Part shown: piece after piece, positions 1 through 6,258 of the stretch
Layout: each line of letters opens with the position of its first letter
Position numbering within the stretch: position 1 is the stretch's first letter
Assembly: GCA_947174085.1 (NCBI GenBank)
Contig: CAMWHN010000013.1
Coordinates: forward strand, 1-18,989
DNA: 18,989 nt
Reading direction: 5' to 3'
Source: an uncultured Ruminococcus sp.
Lineage (GTDB): Bacteria; Bacillota; Clostridia; Oscillospirales; Ruminococcaceae
Translations under genes and position numbers: made by a program
The notes under the pieces: model-generated
What the model was told of the DNA's origin: nothing
The model's database searches: none
Seen by the model: the letters and a program-made list of their open reading frames with translations, nothing else

Positions 1-3
1 CAT
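1..3 (-). CDS. Start codon of a downstream gene running off the left edge
   Basis: An ATG (minus strand, positions 3-1) overlaps the trmK stop codon in a TAATG arrangement. A GGAGGA ribosome binding site lies about 9 bases upstream, inside the end of trmK. This is what a translationally coupled next gene looks like. In many Firmicutes trmK is followed by a Nif3/YqfO family gene, so that is the expected identity, but no coding sequence is visible here and the identity is inference only. Confidence 0.5.
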
Positions 4-662
4 TATAAATATTCCTCCAATTCATGAATGGATTTTTCAAGTTCTGTAATATTCTGACCAGCAGATAATCTGCCTTGTTTGGCTTTGCAAAGTTTCTGAT
101 ATTGCCTGTTCGCATAGGCAAGACCATTTTTATTAGATAAATTCATTTTGCCAAAATAAATTTCTCTTGCGTTGGGATTTTTAGAAATACCAGAATATGT
201 AATATTTAGAATTGCATATAAAAATTTTCCATCAGGGATACAAGTTTCTTGCTGAATTTCATAGCCGTTTTGATAAAGCCAAGCCCGAAGCAATTCAGCT
301 TTTGTCATAGGCTGTAAAATTAAATTTTTATTTGCAAGCGAAAATGCACAAGTTTCTTTTAAAACATGTATAATAGTCTCGCCTCCCATACCGGCAATGA
401 CAATATCTGTAATTTTATTATTATTAATATTTTGCAAACCGTCTGATAAGATTAAATTAATTTTATCAGCAAGCTGATATTTCAGCACAGTTTTTTTAGC
501 AGATTCTAACGGTAATTTTCCAATATCACAGGCAATGGCTTGTTTAATAATATTTTTCTGAATCGCATAAACAGGCAATAATGCATGGTCTGTGCCGACA
601 TCGCATAAAAAATCGCCTTGTATAAAATTGACACAAGCAAGCAATCTTGAATTAATTAGCAT
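3..662 (-). CDS. trmK: tRNA (adenine(22)-N1)-methyltransferase TrmK
   Basis: Predicted SAM-dependent enzyme that methylates N1 of adenine 22 in tRNA. The 219-residue protein has the family's SAM motif CDVGTDHALLP near the N-terminus and the IAGMGGETI motif in the middle, followed by the usual helical C-terminal part. I place the start at the ATG at 662, preceded by AGGAG about 10 bases upstream. A longer open frame reaches 731 but would run through the terminator-like hairpin at 686-716. Length fits the family. It lies just after that hairpin and has no visible promoter of its own, so its expression seems to depend on readthrough from the DUF1858 gene. Its stop overlaps the next start (TAATG). 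Identification is by motif recall and is firm. Confidence 0.9.
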   Translation of the reverse strand: MLINSRLLACVNFIQGDFLCDVGTDHALLPVYAIQKNIIKQAIACDIGKLPLESAKKTVLKYQLADKINLILSDGLQNINNNKITDIVIAGMGGETIIHVLKETCAFSLANKNLILQPMTKAELLRAWLYQNGYEIQQETCIPDGKFLYAILNITYSGISKNPNAREIYFGKMNLSNKNGLAYANRQYQKLCKAKQGRLSAGQNITELEKSIHELEEYL

Positions 663-679
663 AAAAAAAATACTCCTAT

Positions 680-716
680 AAAAAAGCAGAATTGCGACAA
701 AAATCGCAAATTCTGC
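680..716 (-). terminator. Intrinsic terminator or attenuator upstream of trmK
   Basis: Arms at 686-697 and 704-716 form a 12-bp stem with one bulged base and a 6-base loop. On the minus strand it is followed by six U residues (680-685). It lies 15 bases after the DUF1858 stop codon. The trmK ribosome binding site begins only a few bases beyond the U run. Confidence 0.75.
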
Positions 717-731
717 CTTGTTTTTTATCAC

Positions 732-932
732 TTATTTTTCTGCAAAATATGCATTTAGCTTTTCAACTAATTCATCTGGATTTGTCCCATGAACACTGCA
801 AGCTTCTGCAATGGTTTCATTTCTTGATGCTGGACAACCTAGACAATGCATACCCATTTCTAAAAAATATGGTGCAACTTCAAAATCAGCGTCCAAAATT
901 TCACCAATAACAGTATCTTTTGTAACTGTCAT
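732..932 (-). CDS. DUF1858 domain protein (hybrid-cluster-protein-associated redox disulfide type)
   Basis: A 66-residue protein that matches the small DUF1858 family, which often accompanies hybrid cluster (prismane) proteins and is presumed redox active. Visible hallmarks are the N-terminal stretch TVIGEIL, the central GMHCLGCPAS with a CxxC pair at residues 30 and 33, a third Cys at 45, and the helical tail NPDELVEKLNAYF. The start is the ATG at 932, with AAAGGAAG about 7 bases upstream; an upstream in-frame TTG at 950 would place the ribosome binding site inside the gene. It follows the zinc-ribbon gene by 27 bases, so the two are probably co-transcribed. The molecular function is unknown; the CxxC suggests disulfide or metal chemistry. 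Confidence 0.8.
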   Translation of the reverse strand: MTVTKDTVIGEILDADFEVAPYFLEMGMHCLGCPASRNETIAEACSVHGTNPDELVEKLNAYFAEK

Positions 933-959
933 AACAAAACTTCCTTTCAAAAATTAAAA

Positions 960-1235
960 TTATTCGCCTTTCATTTTGGCATAGCATTCACTGCAATAGA
1001 CTGGTCTGTCTTCACGTGGCTGAAATGGCACACGAGCTTCACCGCCACAGCTTGCACAAGTTGCTGTGAAAAATTCTCTTGCCTGACGTGTTGCGCCTTT
1101 TTTTAAATTACGGCAATCTTTGCAACGTACAGGGTCATGACTGAAATTTTTTTCAGCATAGAATTGTTGTTCCCCAGCGGAGAAAACAAATTCATTTCCG
1201 CAGTCCTTGCAGACTAAAATCTTGTCTTCATACAT
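960..1235 (-). CDS. Double zinc-ribbon protein (zf-trcl / CxxC-x-CxxC type)
   Basis: A 91-residue protein with four CxxC pairs at residues 9/12, 38/41, 60/63 and 81/84, enough for two four-cysteine zinc sites. The first half resembles the probable zinc-ribbon family zf-trcl (CKDCGNEFVFSAGEQQFYAE followed by RCKDCR). The second half resembles the companion CxxC domain (CASCGGEARVPFQP, then RPVYCSECY). Such proteins are widespread in Clostridia and have no established function. I choose the ATG at 1235 with GTGAGG about 9 bases upstream, rather than the in-frame GTG at 1250, which is part of that ribosome binding site. It probably forms an operon with the DUF1858 gene. Confidence 0.8.
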   Translation of the reverse strand: MYEDKILVCKDCGNEFVFSAGEQQFYAEKNFSHDPVRCKDCRNLKKGATRQAREFFTATCASCGGEARVPFQPREDRPVYCSECYAKMKGE

Positions 1236-1262
1236 AGTAAAATACCTCACTTAAGATTATTT

Positions 1263-1337
1263 GCAAAAAATGATAAATTATCATAATTTTTTGCTATATC
1301 GCACTGTTTTTTTAATTATTAAAATTATTAAAAACAG
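1263..1337 (-). repeat. Two AT-rich hairpins between the sigma factor and the zinc-ribbon gene
   Basis: One hairpin has arms 1304-1311 and 1330-1337 (CTGTTTTT with AAAAACAG). The second has arms 1263-1275 and 1279-1294, giving 13 pairs with a 3-base bulge, and ends about 10 bases before the ribosome binding site of the zinc-ribbon gene. Neither has a convincing U tract on the minus strand, and I see no clear promoter here. They may be weak transcript-end or processing signals, or chance structure in AT-rich DNA. Confidence 0.35.
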
Positions 1338-1358
1338 AAAACGAGCAGTTAAAAATAA

Positions 1359-1952
1359 TTAAAAATTTTTTTCTTCCGAATGCTGTACTGCACGCATTTT
1401 TTTTCTAATTCTCTGCATTGCATTATCAACGGCTTTCACGCTGATATTTAATTTCTCTGCTGTCTGTGCGTAAGAACACCCTTGCAAAATATATTTTAAA
1501 ATATCCCATTCTTTGTTAGATAACATTGCCATAACTTCTGTGCGACAAGTTTCATAATTTTCTTTTTGTATAAAAATATTTTCCGGTGTGTGATTATCAA
1601 TAAATCCGTCAGATTCTTGTATTTTTTGCAATAAATTTTCTGTTGCAATTGGCACAGGAATAGACTTCTCACAGCGCAGAAAACTTTTCATGCTATTTGT
1701 CATACAAGTCTGTGCAAAAGAAGAAAATTTTGCATTTTTAGTGCTGTTAAACTGTCTTATCGCACGCAGGAGCGCAATACAACCCTCTTGTATTAAATCA
1801 TCAGTACTTGTCATACTTGTTGCATATCGTCCGGCATGAAATCGCACCAAACGAAAATATCTGATGATAAGCACGGCTTCTGCTTCTACAGAATCACGAG
1901 CCAATAAAACAAGTTCTTCGTCTGACAAAGATTCTAGCATATTATCTGGCAT
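1359..1952 (-). CDS. sigH: RNA polymerase sigma factor, SigH-like
   Basis: A 197-residue sigma-70 family factor of the SigH (Spo0H) type, which in Bacillus directs early sporulation and transition-state genes. Region 2 is visible as DDLIQEGCIALLRAIRQF followed by KFSSFAQTCM. Region 4 is visible as LSNKEWDILKYILQG and the helix-turn-helix SVKAVDNAMQRIRKKM, close to the VKSIDNALQRVKRKL of B. subtilis SigH. The start is the ATG at 1952, with AAGGAAG 8 bases upstream; a longer frame to 2048 merely overlaps the fumarase gene. The start overlaps the end of the fumarase gene by 11 bases, which suggests translational coupling. Whether this is the sporulation SigH or a paralogue cannot be decided from sequence alone. 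Confidence 0.75.
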   Translation of the reverse strand: MPDNMLESLSDEELVLLARDSVEAEAVLIIRYFRLVRFHAGRYATSMTSTDDLIQEGCIALLRAIRQFNSTKNAKFSSFAQTCMTNSMKSFLRCEKSIPVPIATENLLQKIQESDGFIDNHTPENIFIQKENYETCRTEVMAMLSNKEWDILKYILQGCSYAQTAEKLNISVKAVDNAMQRIRKKMRAVQHSEEKNF

Positions 1953-2496
1953 AAAAATTTCTTCCTTGTGAAAACAAGTCACCGCCCTGTGCGTCATTGC
2001 AAACAACAAGTGGAAAATCTTCAATATATAATTTTTTAATAGACTCACAGCCTAAATCTTCAAATGCAATGACTTCCAGAGATTTAATACATTTTGCGCA
2101 AAGCGCACCTGCACCGCCAACGGCACAGAGATAAACGGCTTTATTTCTAACAATAGCATCTCTAACAGCTTGTGAACGTTCGCCCTTGCCAATCATAGCC
2201 GAAAGACCTAAATCCAGCAACCTTGGCGCATAAAAATCCATTCTTCCGGACGTTGTAGGACCACACGCACCAACAGGTTTACCCGGAGGTGCGGGAGTAG
2301 GTCCTGCATAATAAATTACAGCATGTTCTAAAGCAAATGGCAAGGATTTTCCAGAATCTAGCAATGCAGAAATGCGTTTATGTGCTGCATCTCTAGCCGT
2401 ATACACATAACCAGAAAGTAAAATTTTCTCCCCGATATGTAAATTTTCAGCACAGGCATATAATTCTTGTGCATGTATTCTCTGCAATTCTGGCAT
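1942..2496 (-). CDS. fumB: Fe-S hydro-lyase, tartrate/fumarate subfamily, beta subunit (class I fumarase C-terminal part)
   Basis: A 184-residue protein that matches the beta subunit of two-subunit class I fumarases and tartrate dehydratases, which interconvert fumarate and malate with a [4Fe-4S] cluster carried by the alpha subunit. Visible landmarks are LLSGYVYTARDAAHKR, the family signature CGPTTSGRMD, IGKGERSQ, and AVGGAGALCAKCI. The start is the ATG at 2496 with AAGGTG 7 bases upstream. An alpha subunit gene normally sits next to this one, but the gene before it encodes a coiled-coil protein and the one after a sigma factor, so this is an orphan subunit locally. It follows the coiled-coil gene by 20 bases. 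The symbol denotes the beta subunit and is conventional; L-tartrate dehydratase is an alternative. Confidence 0.85.
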   Translation of the reverse strand: MPELQRIHAQELYACAENLHIGEKILLSGYVYTARDAAHKRISALLDSGKSLPFALEHAVIYYAGPTPAPPGKPVGACGPTTSGRMDFYAPRLLDLGLSAMIGKGERSQAVRDAIVRNKAVYLCAVGGAGALCAKCIKSLEVIAFEDLGCESIKKLYIEDFPLVVCNDAQGGDLFSQGRNFYAR

Positions 2497-2516
2497 AAAT
2501 TTCACCTTAATTTCTA

Positions 2517-4370
2517 TTATTTATTCTTGTTTTTATTATTTTTTTTATTATTTCTGATTTCTTCACTGGTTTCATTTGCCCATTCGCTGAAATCAAAATT
2601 ATCATTCTTTTTCTTTTTATTATTTGGCTTATTTGGTGTGCCAGTTGCTCTTGCACGAATGCCAGTATTAAAGGCAACACCACGTTGTGAAAAGCTATCA
2701 ATATCTAAAATCTGTTCTTCTTCCGGCTGGAATTTATCCGCAGATTCTGGTTGTTTTTCGTTTAGACTAAATACATCATCTTGCACTGGAGCAGATTCTG
2801 AAACTTGTTCTTCTTTTTCAATTGCACCTAGTAAAGAACTCATATCCGGCATGATAGAAAAAGCAGATTTTGGTTTTACTTGTTCTTCTTCTAGTTTAAA
2901 TTTATCCGCAGATTCAGGCTGTTTTTCGTTTAGATTAAACACATCATCAGCTTTTTGAACTGGTTTAGATTCTGGTATTTTCTGTTCTTCCTTCACAACA
3001 GATTTTTCAAAATCTGCTAAAATAGAATCCAGACCTGACATCATTGGAACAGTTGATTTTTCTTTTTTCTGAACTGGTTTCTCTTTTGGAGCTTGCTTTT
3101 TCTCTGGAACAGGTGCAGGCTTCTGAACAGATTTCTTTTCTGGAGCTGGTGCAAACTTCTGAACAGATTCCTTTTCTGGAGCAGGTGCAGACTTCTGCAC
3201 AGGTACTTCTTCTGTTACAGGTTCAGCAACTGGAATATTTTTAGAAGATTCTTCAATTTTTATTCTTGCATCTTCAATACTCGTATTCGCTTCATCAAGC
3301 TTATCACTCATAGTTTCAACAGCCTGTGCAACAGTACCATTAACTTTTTGTAAATTTTCTTCTAAGCTCGACAACTGTCCGAGTAATATTTCACGAATAT
3401 CATCTGCAAGCTGACGAGAATTTTTCTCTCTCATTTCGGCATTTTTTAATTTACTAGCCACTTCACTTTCAGCTTGTCTGCGAGCATCTTCTAAAATTTT
3501 ATCTGCTTCTGCATTCGCCGTTGCCGCACGTTCTTCTGCTTCTGAAAGCATAGCTTCTATCGTTTCACTTGCCTCTGCTTCCATTTCTTCGGCTTCTTTT
3601 TTCGCCTTTTCAATAGTTTCTTTGGCTTGTTTTTCGGCATTTTCCACTTGTTCTCTTGCTTCTTTTTCGGCATTTTTCGCAAGATTAGACATCCAACCGC
3701 CGAACATATCTGCTGTTACATTTTGAACAGGCATATTTTTAGCTTCTTCTAATTCTTTTTCTAATTTTTCTAATTTTGATTTTGTTTCAGTCAACTCTGA
3801 TTCTAAGCTAGAAATTTTTTCTTCTTTTTCATCAAGTTCTTGATTAATTTCTTCGAGTGCCTGTTCTGCATCTTGTGCCTGTGTTTTATAATCTGCAACT
3901 TGGGATTCCTGAGATTCTAGTTTTGTGTTTAACTCGTTAATTTCCATACTCATAGAGCTGACATCGCCTTTCAGCTCCATAATTTCCTGCTGATATTCTT
4001 TTAACTTGCTATTATCTACACTGTTTGTTTTAATTTCAGTAAGTTGTTTTTTTACTTTCTGAATATCCTCTTTTCTACCCTCTTTTTCATTTTTAAGGGC
4101 CTCCGCAAGTTTAGCAGCCTTTTCAGTTGCAATTTTTAATTTTTCTTCTGCATCAGTTGCCTTTTTTTCAGCTTTTTCAGCTTTTTTCAGTGCTTCTTCT
4201 TCCCCACGCTTATAATCTTGAATCAACTGTGATTCTTGGGCTTCAGAAATTTTCAATTTATCTTTCAACTCATTTTTTTGTTTTTCCAATTCATCAATAT
4301 ATGCAAGAACAGATTGTTTTTCAAAACCAAATCTATTTTCTTTTAGCGTAATGCCTTCTTGTAAAGCCAT
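2517..4370 (-). CDS. Large DivIVA-like coiled-coil protein with repeat-rich C-terminus
   Basis: A 617-residue acidic protein with no confident named orthologue. The N-terminus (ITLKENRFGFEKQSVLAYID) resembles the short membrane-sensing head of DivIVA/GpsB proteins, where a GF or GY motif precedes a coiled coil. Residues about 15-200 are strongly heptad-like, rich in E, K and Q. After a GGWMSNLAKN break, an Ala/Glu/Lys-rich second coiled coil spans about 225-365 and recalls the C-terminal region of DivIVA and Wag31. The remainder is low-complexity with 12-residue PAPEK units and a longer duplicated block, ending in a Lys/Asn-rich tail. There is no signal peptide or membrane segment. The start is the ATG at 4370, with AAAGGAG 11 bases upstream. 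It has its own consensus promoter and a long leader, directly downstream of ftsZ. A role as a polar or septal scaffold is inference. Confidence 0.7.
   Translation of the reverse strand: MALQEGITLKENRFGFEKQSVLAYIDELEKQKNELKDKLKISEAQESQLIQDYKRGEEEALKKAEKAEKKATDAEEKLKIATEKAAKLAEALKNEKEGRKEDIQKVKKQLTEIKTNSVDNSKLKEYQQEIMELKGDVSSMSMEINELNTKLESQESQVADYKTQAQDAEQALEEINQELDEKEEKISSLESELTETKSKLEKLEKELEEAKNMPVQNVTADMFGGWMSNLAKNAEKEAREQVENAEKQAKETIEKAKKEAEEMEAEASETIEAMLSEAEERAATANAEADKILEDARRQAESEVASKLKNAEMREKNSRQLADDIREILLGQLSSLEENLQKVNGTVAQAVETMSDKLDEANTSIEDARIKIEESSKNIPVAEPVTEEVPVQKSAPAPEKESVQKFAPAPEKKSVQKPAPVPEKKQAPKEKPVQKKEKSTVPMMSGLDSILADFEKSVVKEEQKIPESKPVQKADDVFNLNEKQPESADKFKLEEEQVKPKSAFSIMPDMSSLLGAIEKEEQVSESAPVQDDVFSLNEKQPESADKFQPEEEQILDIDSFSQRGVAFNTGIRARATGTPNKPNNKKKKNDNFDFSEWANETSEEIRNNKKNNKNKNK
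2731..2948 (-). repeat. Duplicated coding block in the coiled-coil gene
   Basis: The 50-base segments 2731-2780 and 2899-2948 are about 46/50 identical and lie 168 bases (56 codons) apart in the same frame. Both encode DDVF, then N or S, then LNEKQPESADKF, followed by an EEEQ acidic stretch. This is an in-frame duplication of a short disordered or binding module. Confidence 0.85.
3092..3203 (-). repeat. 36-base tandem repeats encoding APAPEK units
   Basis: Two near-identical 36-base units at 3120-3155 and 3156-3191 are flanked by partial copies on both sides. Each encodes 12 residues of the pattern SVQKFAPAPEKK. They form a Pro/Lys/Glu-rich linker likely to vary in copy number between strains. 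Confidence 0.85.
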
Positions 4371-4436
4371 ATTCAAAAACACTCCTTTATGATTATGCAA
4401 ATATTTTCATTATTTGCACTAATTTACTTTCAAAAA

Positions 4437-4463
4437 GCTATTAGAAAAAATTTTTTCTATAGC
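4437..4463 (-). promoter_or_regulatory. Inverted repeat with U tract in the coiled-coil gene leader (possible attenuator)
   Basis: A perfect 18-base palindrome at 4442-4459 (A6T6 core) is extended by GCTA and TAGC, with one unpaired base, to a stem spanning 4437-4463. On the minus strand it is followed directly by five U residues (4432-4436), as in an intrinsic terminator. It lies between the promoter at 4663-4691 and the start at 4370, so it could act as a leader attenuator. The arms are AT-rich and the loop is minimal, so strength is uncertain. Confidence 0.45.
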
Positions 4464-4514
4464 ATCTATCATGTTACGAAAAAATATTTTTCTTTATTAT
4501 TCAACAGGTTCTAC

Positions 4515-4619
4515 CATGCTTACTACAACTAGATGTAACACGCACCCTCTATCTCATTTGATTGGGAATACTTAAAAAAAATCAAGATAGACATTAAAAA
4601 ACGTCTTGTACGAAGCATG
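4515..4619 (-). ncRNA. Candidate structured leader RNA upstream of the coiled-coil gene
   Basis: The untranslated leader has nested complementary segments. P1 pairs 4515-4521 with 4613-4619 (7 bp), plus 3 more pairs (4524-4526 with 4608-4610) across an internal loop. Inside it, P2 pairs 4548-4554 with 4585-4591 and 4559-4563 with 4580-4584 (12 bp with a 4-base bulge). A competing helix pairs 4583-4587 with 4604-4608 and would disrupt P2. No known riboswitch class was recognised. The stretch 4401-4783 holds no gene, only this leader, the palindrome at 4437-4463 and a promoter. Confidence 0.4.
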
Positions 4620-4662
4620 TTTGTCATATTATATATTATGGTTCATTTTATAATACAGTAAT

Positions 4663-4691
4663 ATTATACCAGTTTTTTATTTTATTGTCAA
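4663..4691 (-). promoter_or_regulatory. SigA-type promoter for the coiled-coil gene operon
   Basis: Consensus TTGACA (4686-4691) and consensus TATAAT (4663-4668) are separated by exactly 17 bases, with a TGG extended -10 element. It lies just downstream of the ftsZ terminator. The expected transcription start is near 4656, giving a leader of about 290 bases. Confidence 0.9.
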
Positions 4692-4783
4692 TATAATCTT
4701 GTATTATTTTTATATATTTTCGTACTGTATCATATTTTTTTCAGATTTGCAAGCGAATTTATATAAAAATCCGGCTATGAAAA

Positions 4784-4809
4784 GCTCCGGCATTTCAAAA
4801 CGCCGGAGC
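4784..4809 (-). terminator. Intrinsic terminator after ftsZ
   Basis: GCTCCGGC (4784-4791) and GCCGGAGC (4802-4809) form a perfect 8-bp GC-rich stem with a 10-base loop, 16 bases past the ftsZ stop codon. On the minus strand it is followed by TTTT. It closes the dcw transcripts. Confidence 0.85.
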
Positions 4810-4825
4810 AGATTTTCTGCAAAAA

Positions 4826-6073
4826 TCAATTACCGCCGAGAATATCAAAAATTTCCTGCATGTCCATATCATTTACAGAAGGACGACGAGGCTGTTGGGA
4901 AACAGGTGGAGCTTGATACTCACGCTTATTTTCCTCAACTAAAGGATTATCAATTGGAATAATATCTTCGTCTTCGTCATCTTCCTCATCTTCTTGTACG
5001 ACAGGCGTTAGCTCTCTTCTAGGAGCTTTGGGAGTCTTCACAGATTTACTAGAAGATTTTGTAACAGATTTTTCCATTGGAATATAAACATCTTCAGAAT
5101 TATCATCTATTTCATCATCTGAGAAATCGGCTGCAATCACAGTAACTTTCATTTCGTCCTGCATATCTTCTTTGAATGCCGCACCGAAAATAAATTGCAC
5201 ATCTGGAGACGCTGCCTCTGTAATCATTTTAGATGCCGTATCTACATCAGAAGCAAGCGTATCTTCTGACATTGCAACATTAATTAGCAATCTCTTAGCA
5301 CCTGCAATTGAAGTTTCCAAAAGCGGACTACTAATAACAGATTTTGCGGCTTCCTGAGCCTTGTCCTTACCAGAACCATGTCCGACTGCCATATGTGCAT
5401 AGCCTGCGCCTTTCATAGTCGTTGCAACGTCAGCAAAATCAAGATTAATATAGCCTTCTTCAACAATCAAATCTGAAATGCTTTTTACTCCTGTTTTTAA
5501 AATATCATCTGACAATGCAAAAGATTCTTTCATAGTAGGTGATTTTTCAAGACCTACTAATAATCTTTCATTTGGAATTACAATCAAAGAATCCACATAT
5601 TTTTTTAATTCTGTAATACCTGCTTCTGCTTGACGCATTTTCTGTTCACGTTCAAAGGCAAATGGCTTTGTTACAACAGCAACTGTTAAAATACCCATTT
5701 GCTGTGCCGTTTTTGCAACAACAGGAGCTGCACCAGTACCAGTACCACCACCCATACCGGCAGTGATAAATACCATATCCGCACCCTTTAGAGCTGCTTC
5801 GATTTCTTCAATATTTTCTTCAGCACTACGCTGACCAATTTCCGGCATATTGCCTGCGCCTCTGCCCTTTGTCAGTTTTGCACCAATCTGGATTCTTGTA
5901 GCAGCCTTAGAATTTTTCAATGCTTTGGCATCTGTATTAATTGTCACATACTCGATGTCGCTGACATCAGAATCCACCATGCAGTTGAGCGCATTACCGC
6001 CACCACCACCGACACCGATTACTTTAATATTTACATCAGGTTCAAAAGCTTCTTCATAAATGAAGTCTGTCAT
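4826..6073 (-). CDS. ftsZ: Cell division protein FtsZ
   Basis: Tubulin-like GTPase that polymerises into the Z-ring and recruits the divisome. The 415-residue protein shows the N-terminal nucleotide-binding stretch IGVGGGGGNALN (19-30), the tubulin signature GGGTGTG (108-114) and the T7 synergy loop NLDFADV (210-216) with its catalytic acidic residues. An acidic linker of about 75 residues follows. The start is the ATG at 6073 with AGGAGG 7 bases upstream; the open frame to 6115 has no such site. The C-terminal peptide ends MDMQEIFDILGGN and lacks the usual IPxFLR-type core with basic residues. It has its own promoter at 6142-6170, and no ftsA lies between it and ftsQ. A GC-rich terminator follows. 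Confidence 0.98.
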   Translation of the reverse strand: MTDFIYEEAFEPDVNIKVIGVGGGGGNALNCMVDSDVSDIEYVTINTDAKALKNSKAATRIQIGAKLTKGRGAGNMPEIGQRSAEENIEEIEAALKGADMVFITAGMGGGTGTGAAPVVAKTAQQMGILTVAVVTKPFAFEREQKMRQAEAGITELKKYVDSLIVIPNERLLVGLEKSPTMKESFALSDDILKTGVKSISDLIVEEGYINLDFADVATTMKGAGYAHMAVGHGSGKDKAQEAAKSVISSPLLETSIAGAKRLLINVAMSEDTLASDVDTASKMITEAASPDVQFIFGAAFKEDMQDEMKVTVIAADFSDDEIDDNSEDVYIPMEKSVTKSSSKSVKTPKAPRRELTPVVQEDEEDDEDEDIIPIDNPLVEENKREYQAPPVSQQPRRPSVNDMDMQEIFDILGGN

Positions 6074-6141
6074 GATTTTTCCTCCTACCAGAATTTGAAG
6101 TGCATTACCATACACAATTCCTTAAAATCTTAGATACTCTT

Positions 6142-6170
6142 ATTTTAACACATTTTATTTCATTTTGCAA
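6142..6170 (-). promoter_or_regulatory. Promoter for ftsZ
   Basis: TTGCAA (6165-6170), a 17-base spacer and TAAAAT (6142-6147), with a TGT extended -10 element. The expected start is near 6135, giving a leader of about 60 bases. It lies in the gap between ftsQ and ftsZ and lets ftsZ be expressed apart from the upstream genes. Confidence 0.7.
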
Positions 6171-6258
6171 TAGGTTTTTGACAAAATTTTATTTTTTCCT
6201 AAACCATACAACTTACCCTGCTGTTTTTTGCGTGAATTTCACAAAAATGTACACAATT

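Noticed and set aside
1304..1337. Hairpin after sigH as a true intrinsic terminator
   Set aside because: The stem is mostly A-T and no U tract follows on the minus strand, so I kept it only as a repeat of unknown role.
1953..2048. N-terminal extension of the sigma factor
   Set aside because: It lies within the fumarase gene in another frame, while AAGGAAG sits 8 bases before the ATG at 1952.
2467..2958. Open frame on the plus strand opposite the coiled-coil gene, rich in Ser, Phe and Leu
   Set aside because: It is the antisense shadow of the Glu/Lys-rich coiled-coil gene, has no ribosome binding site or family resemblance, and its composition follows from the repeats on the other strand. 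The same holds for other plus-strand frames across the window.
4505..4560. Plus-strand string with GGTTCTA and CACCCTCTAT resembling the preQ1-I riboswitch
   Set aside because: The 5' half of the P1 stem is missing, the A-rich tail is absent, and it would point toward ftsZ on the wrong strand with no gene to control.
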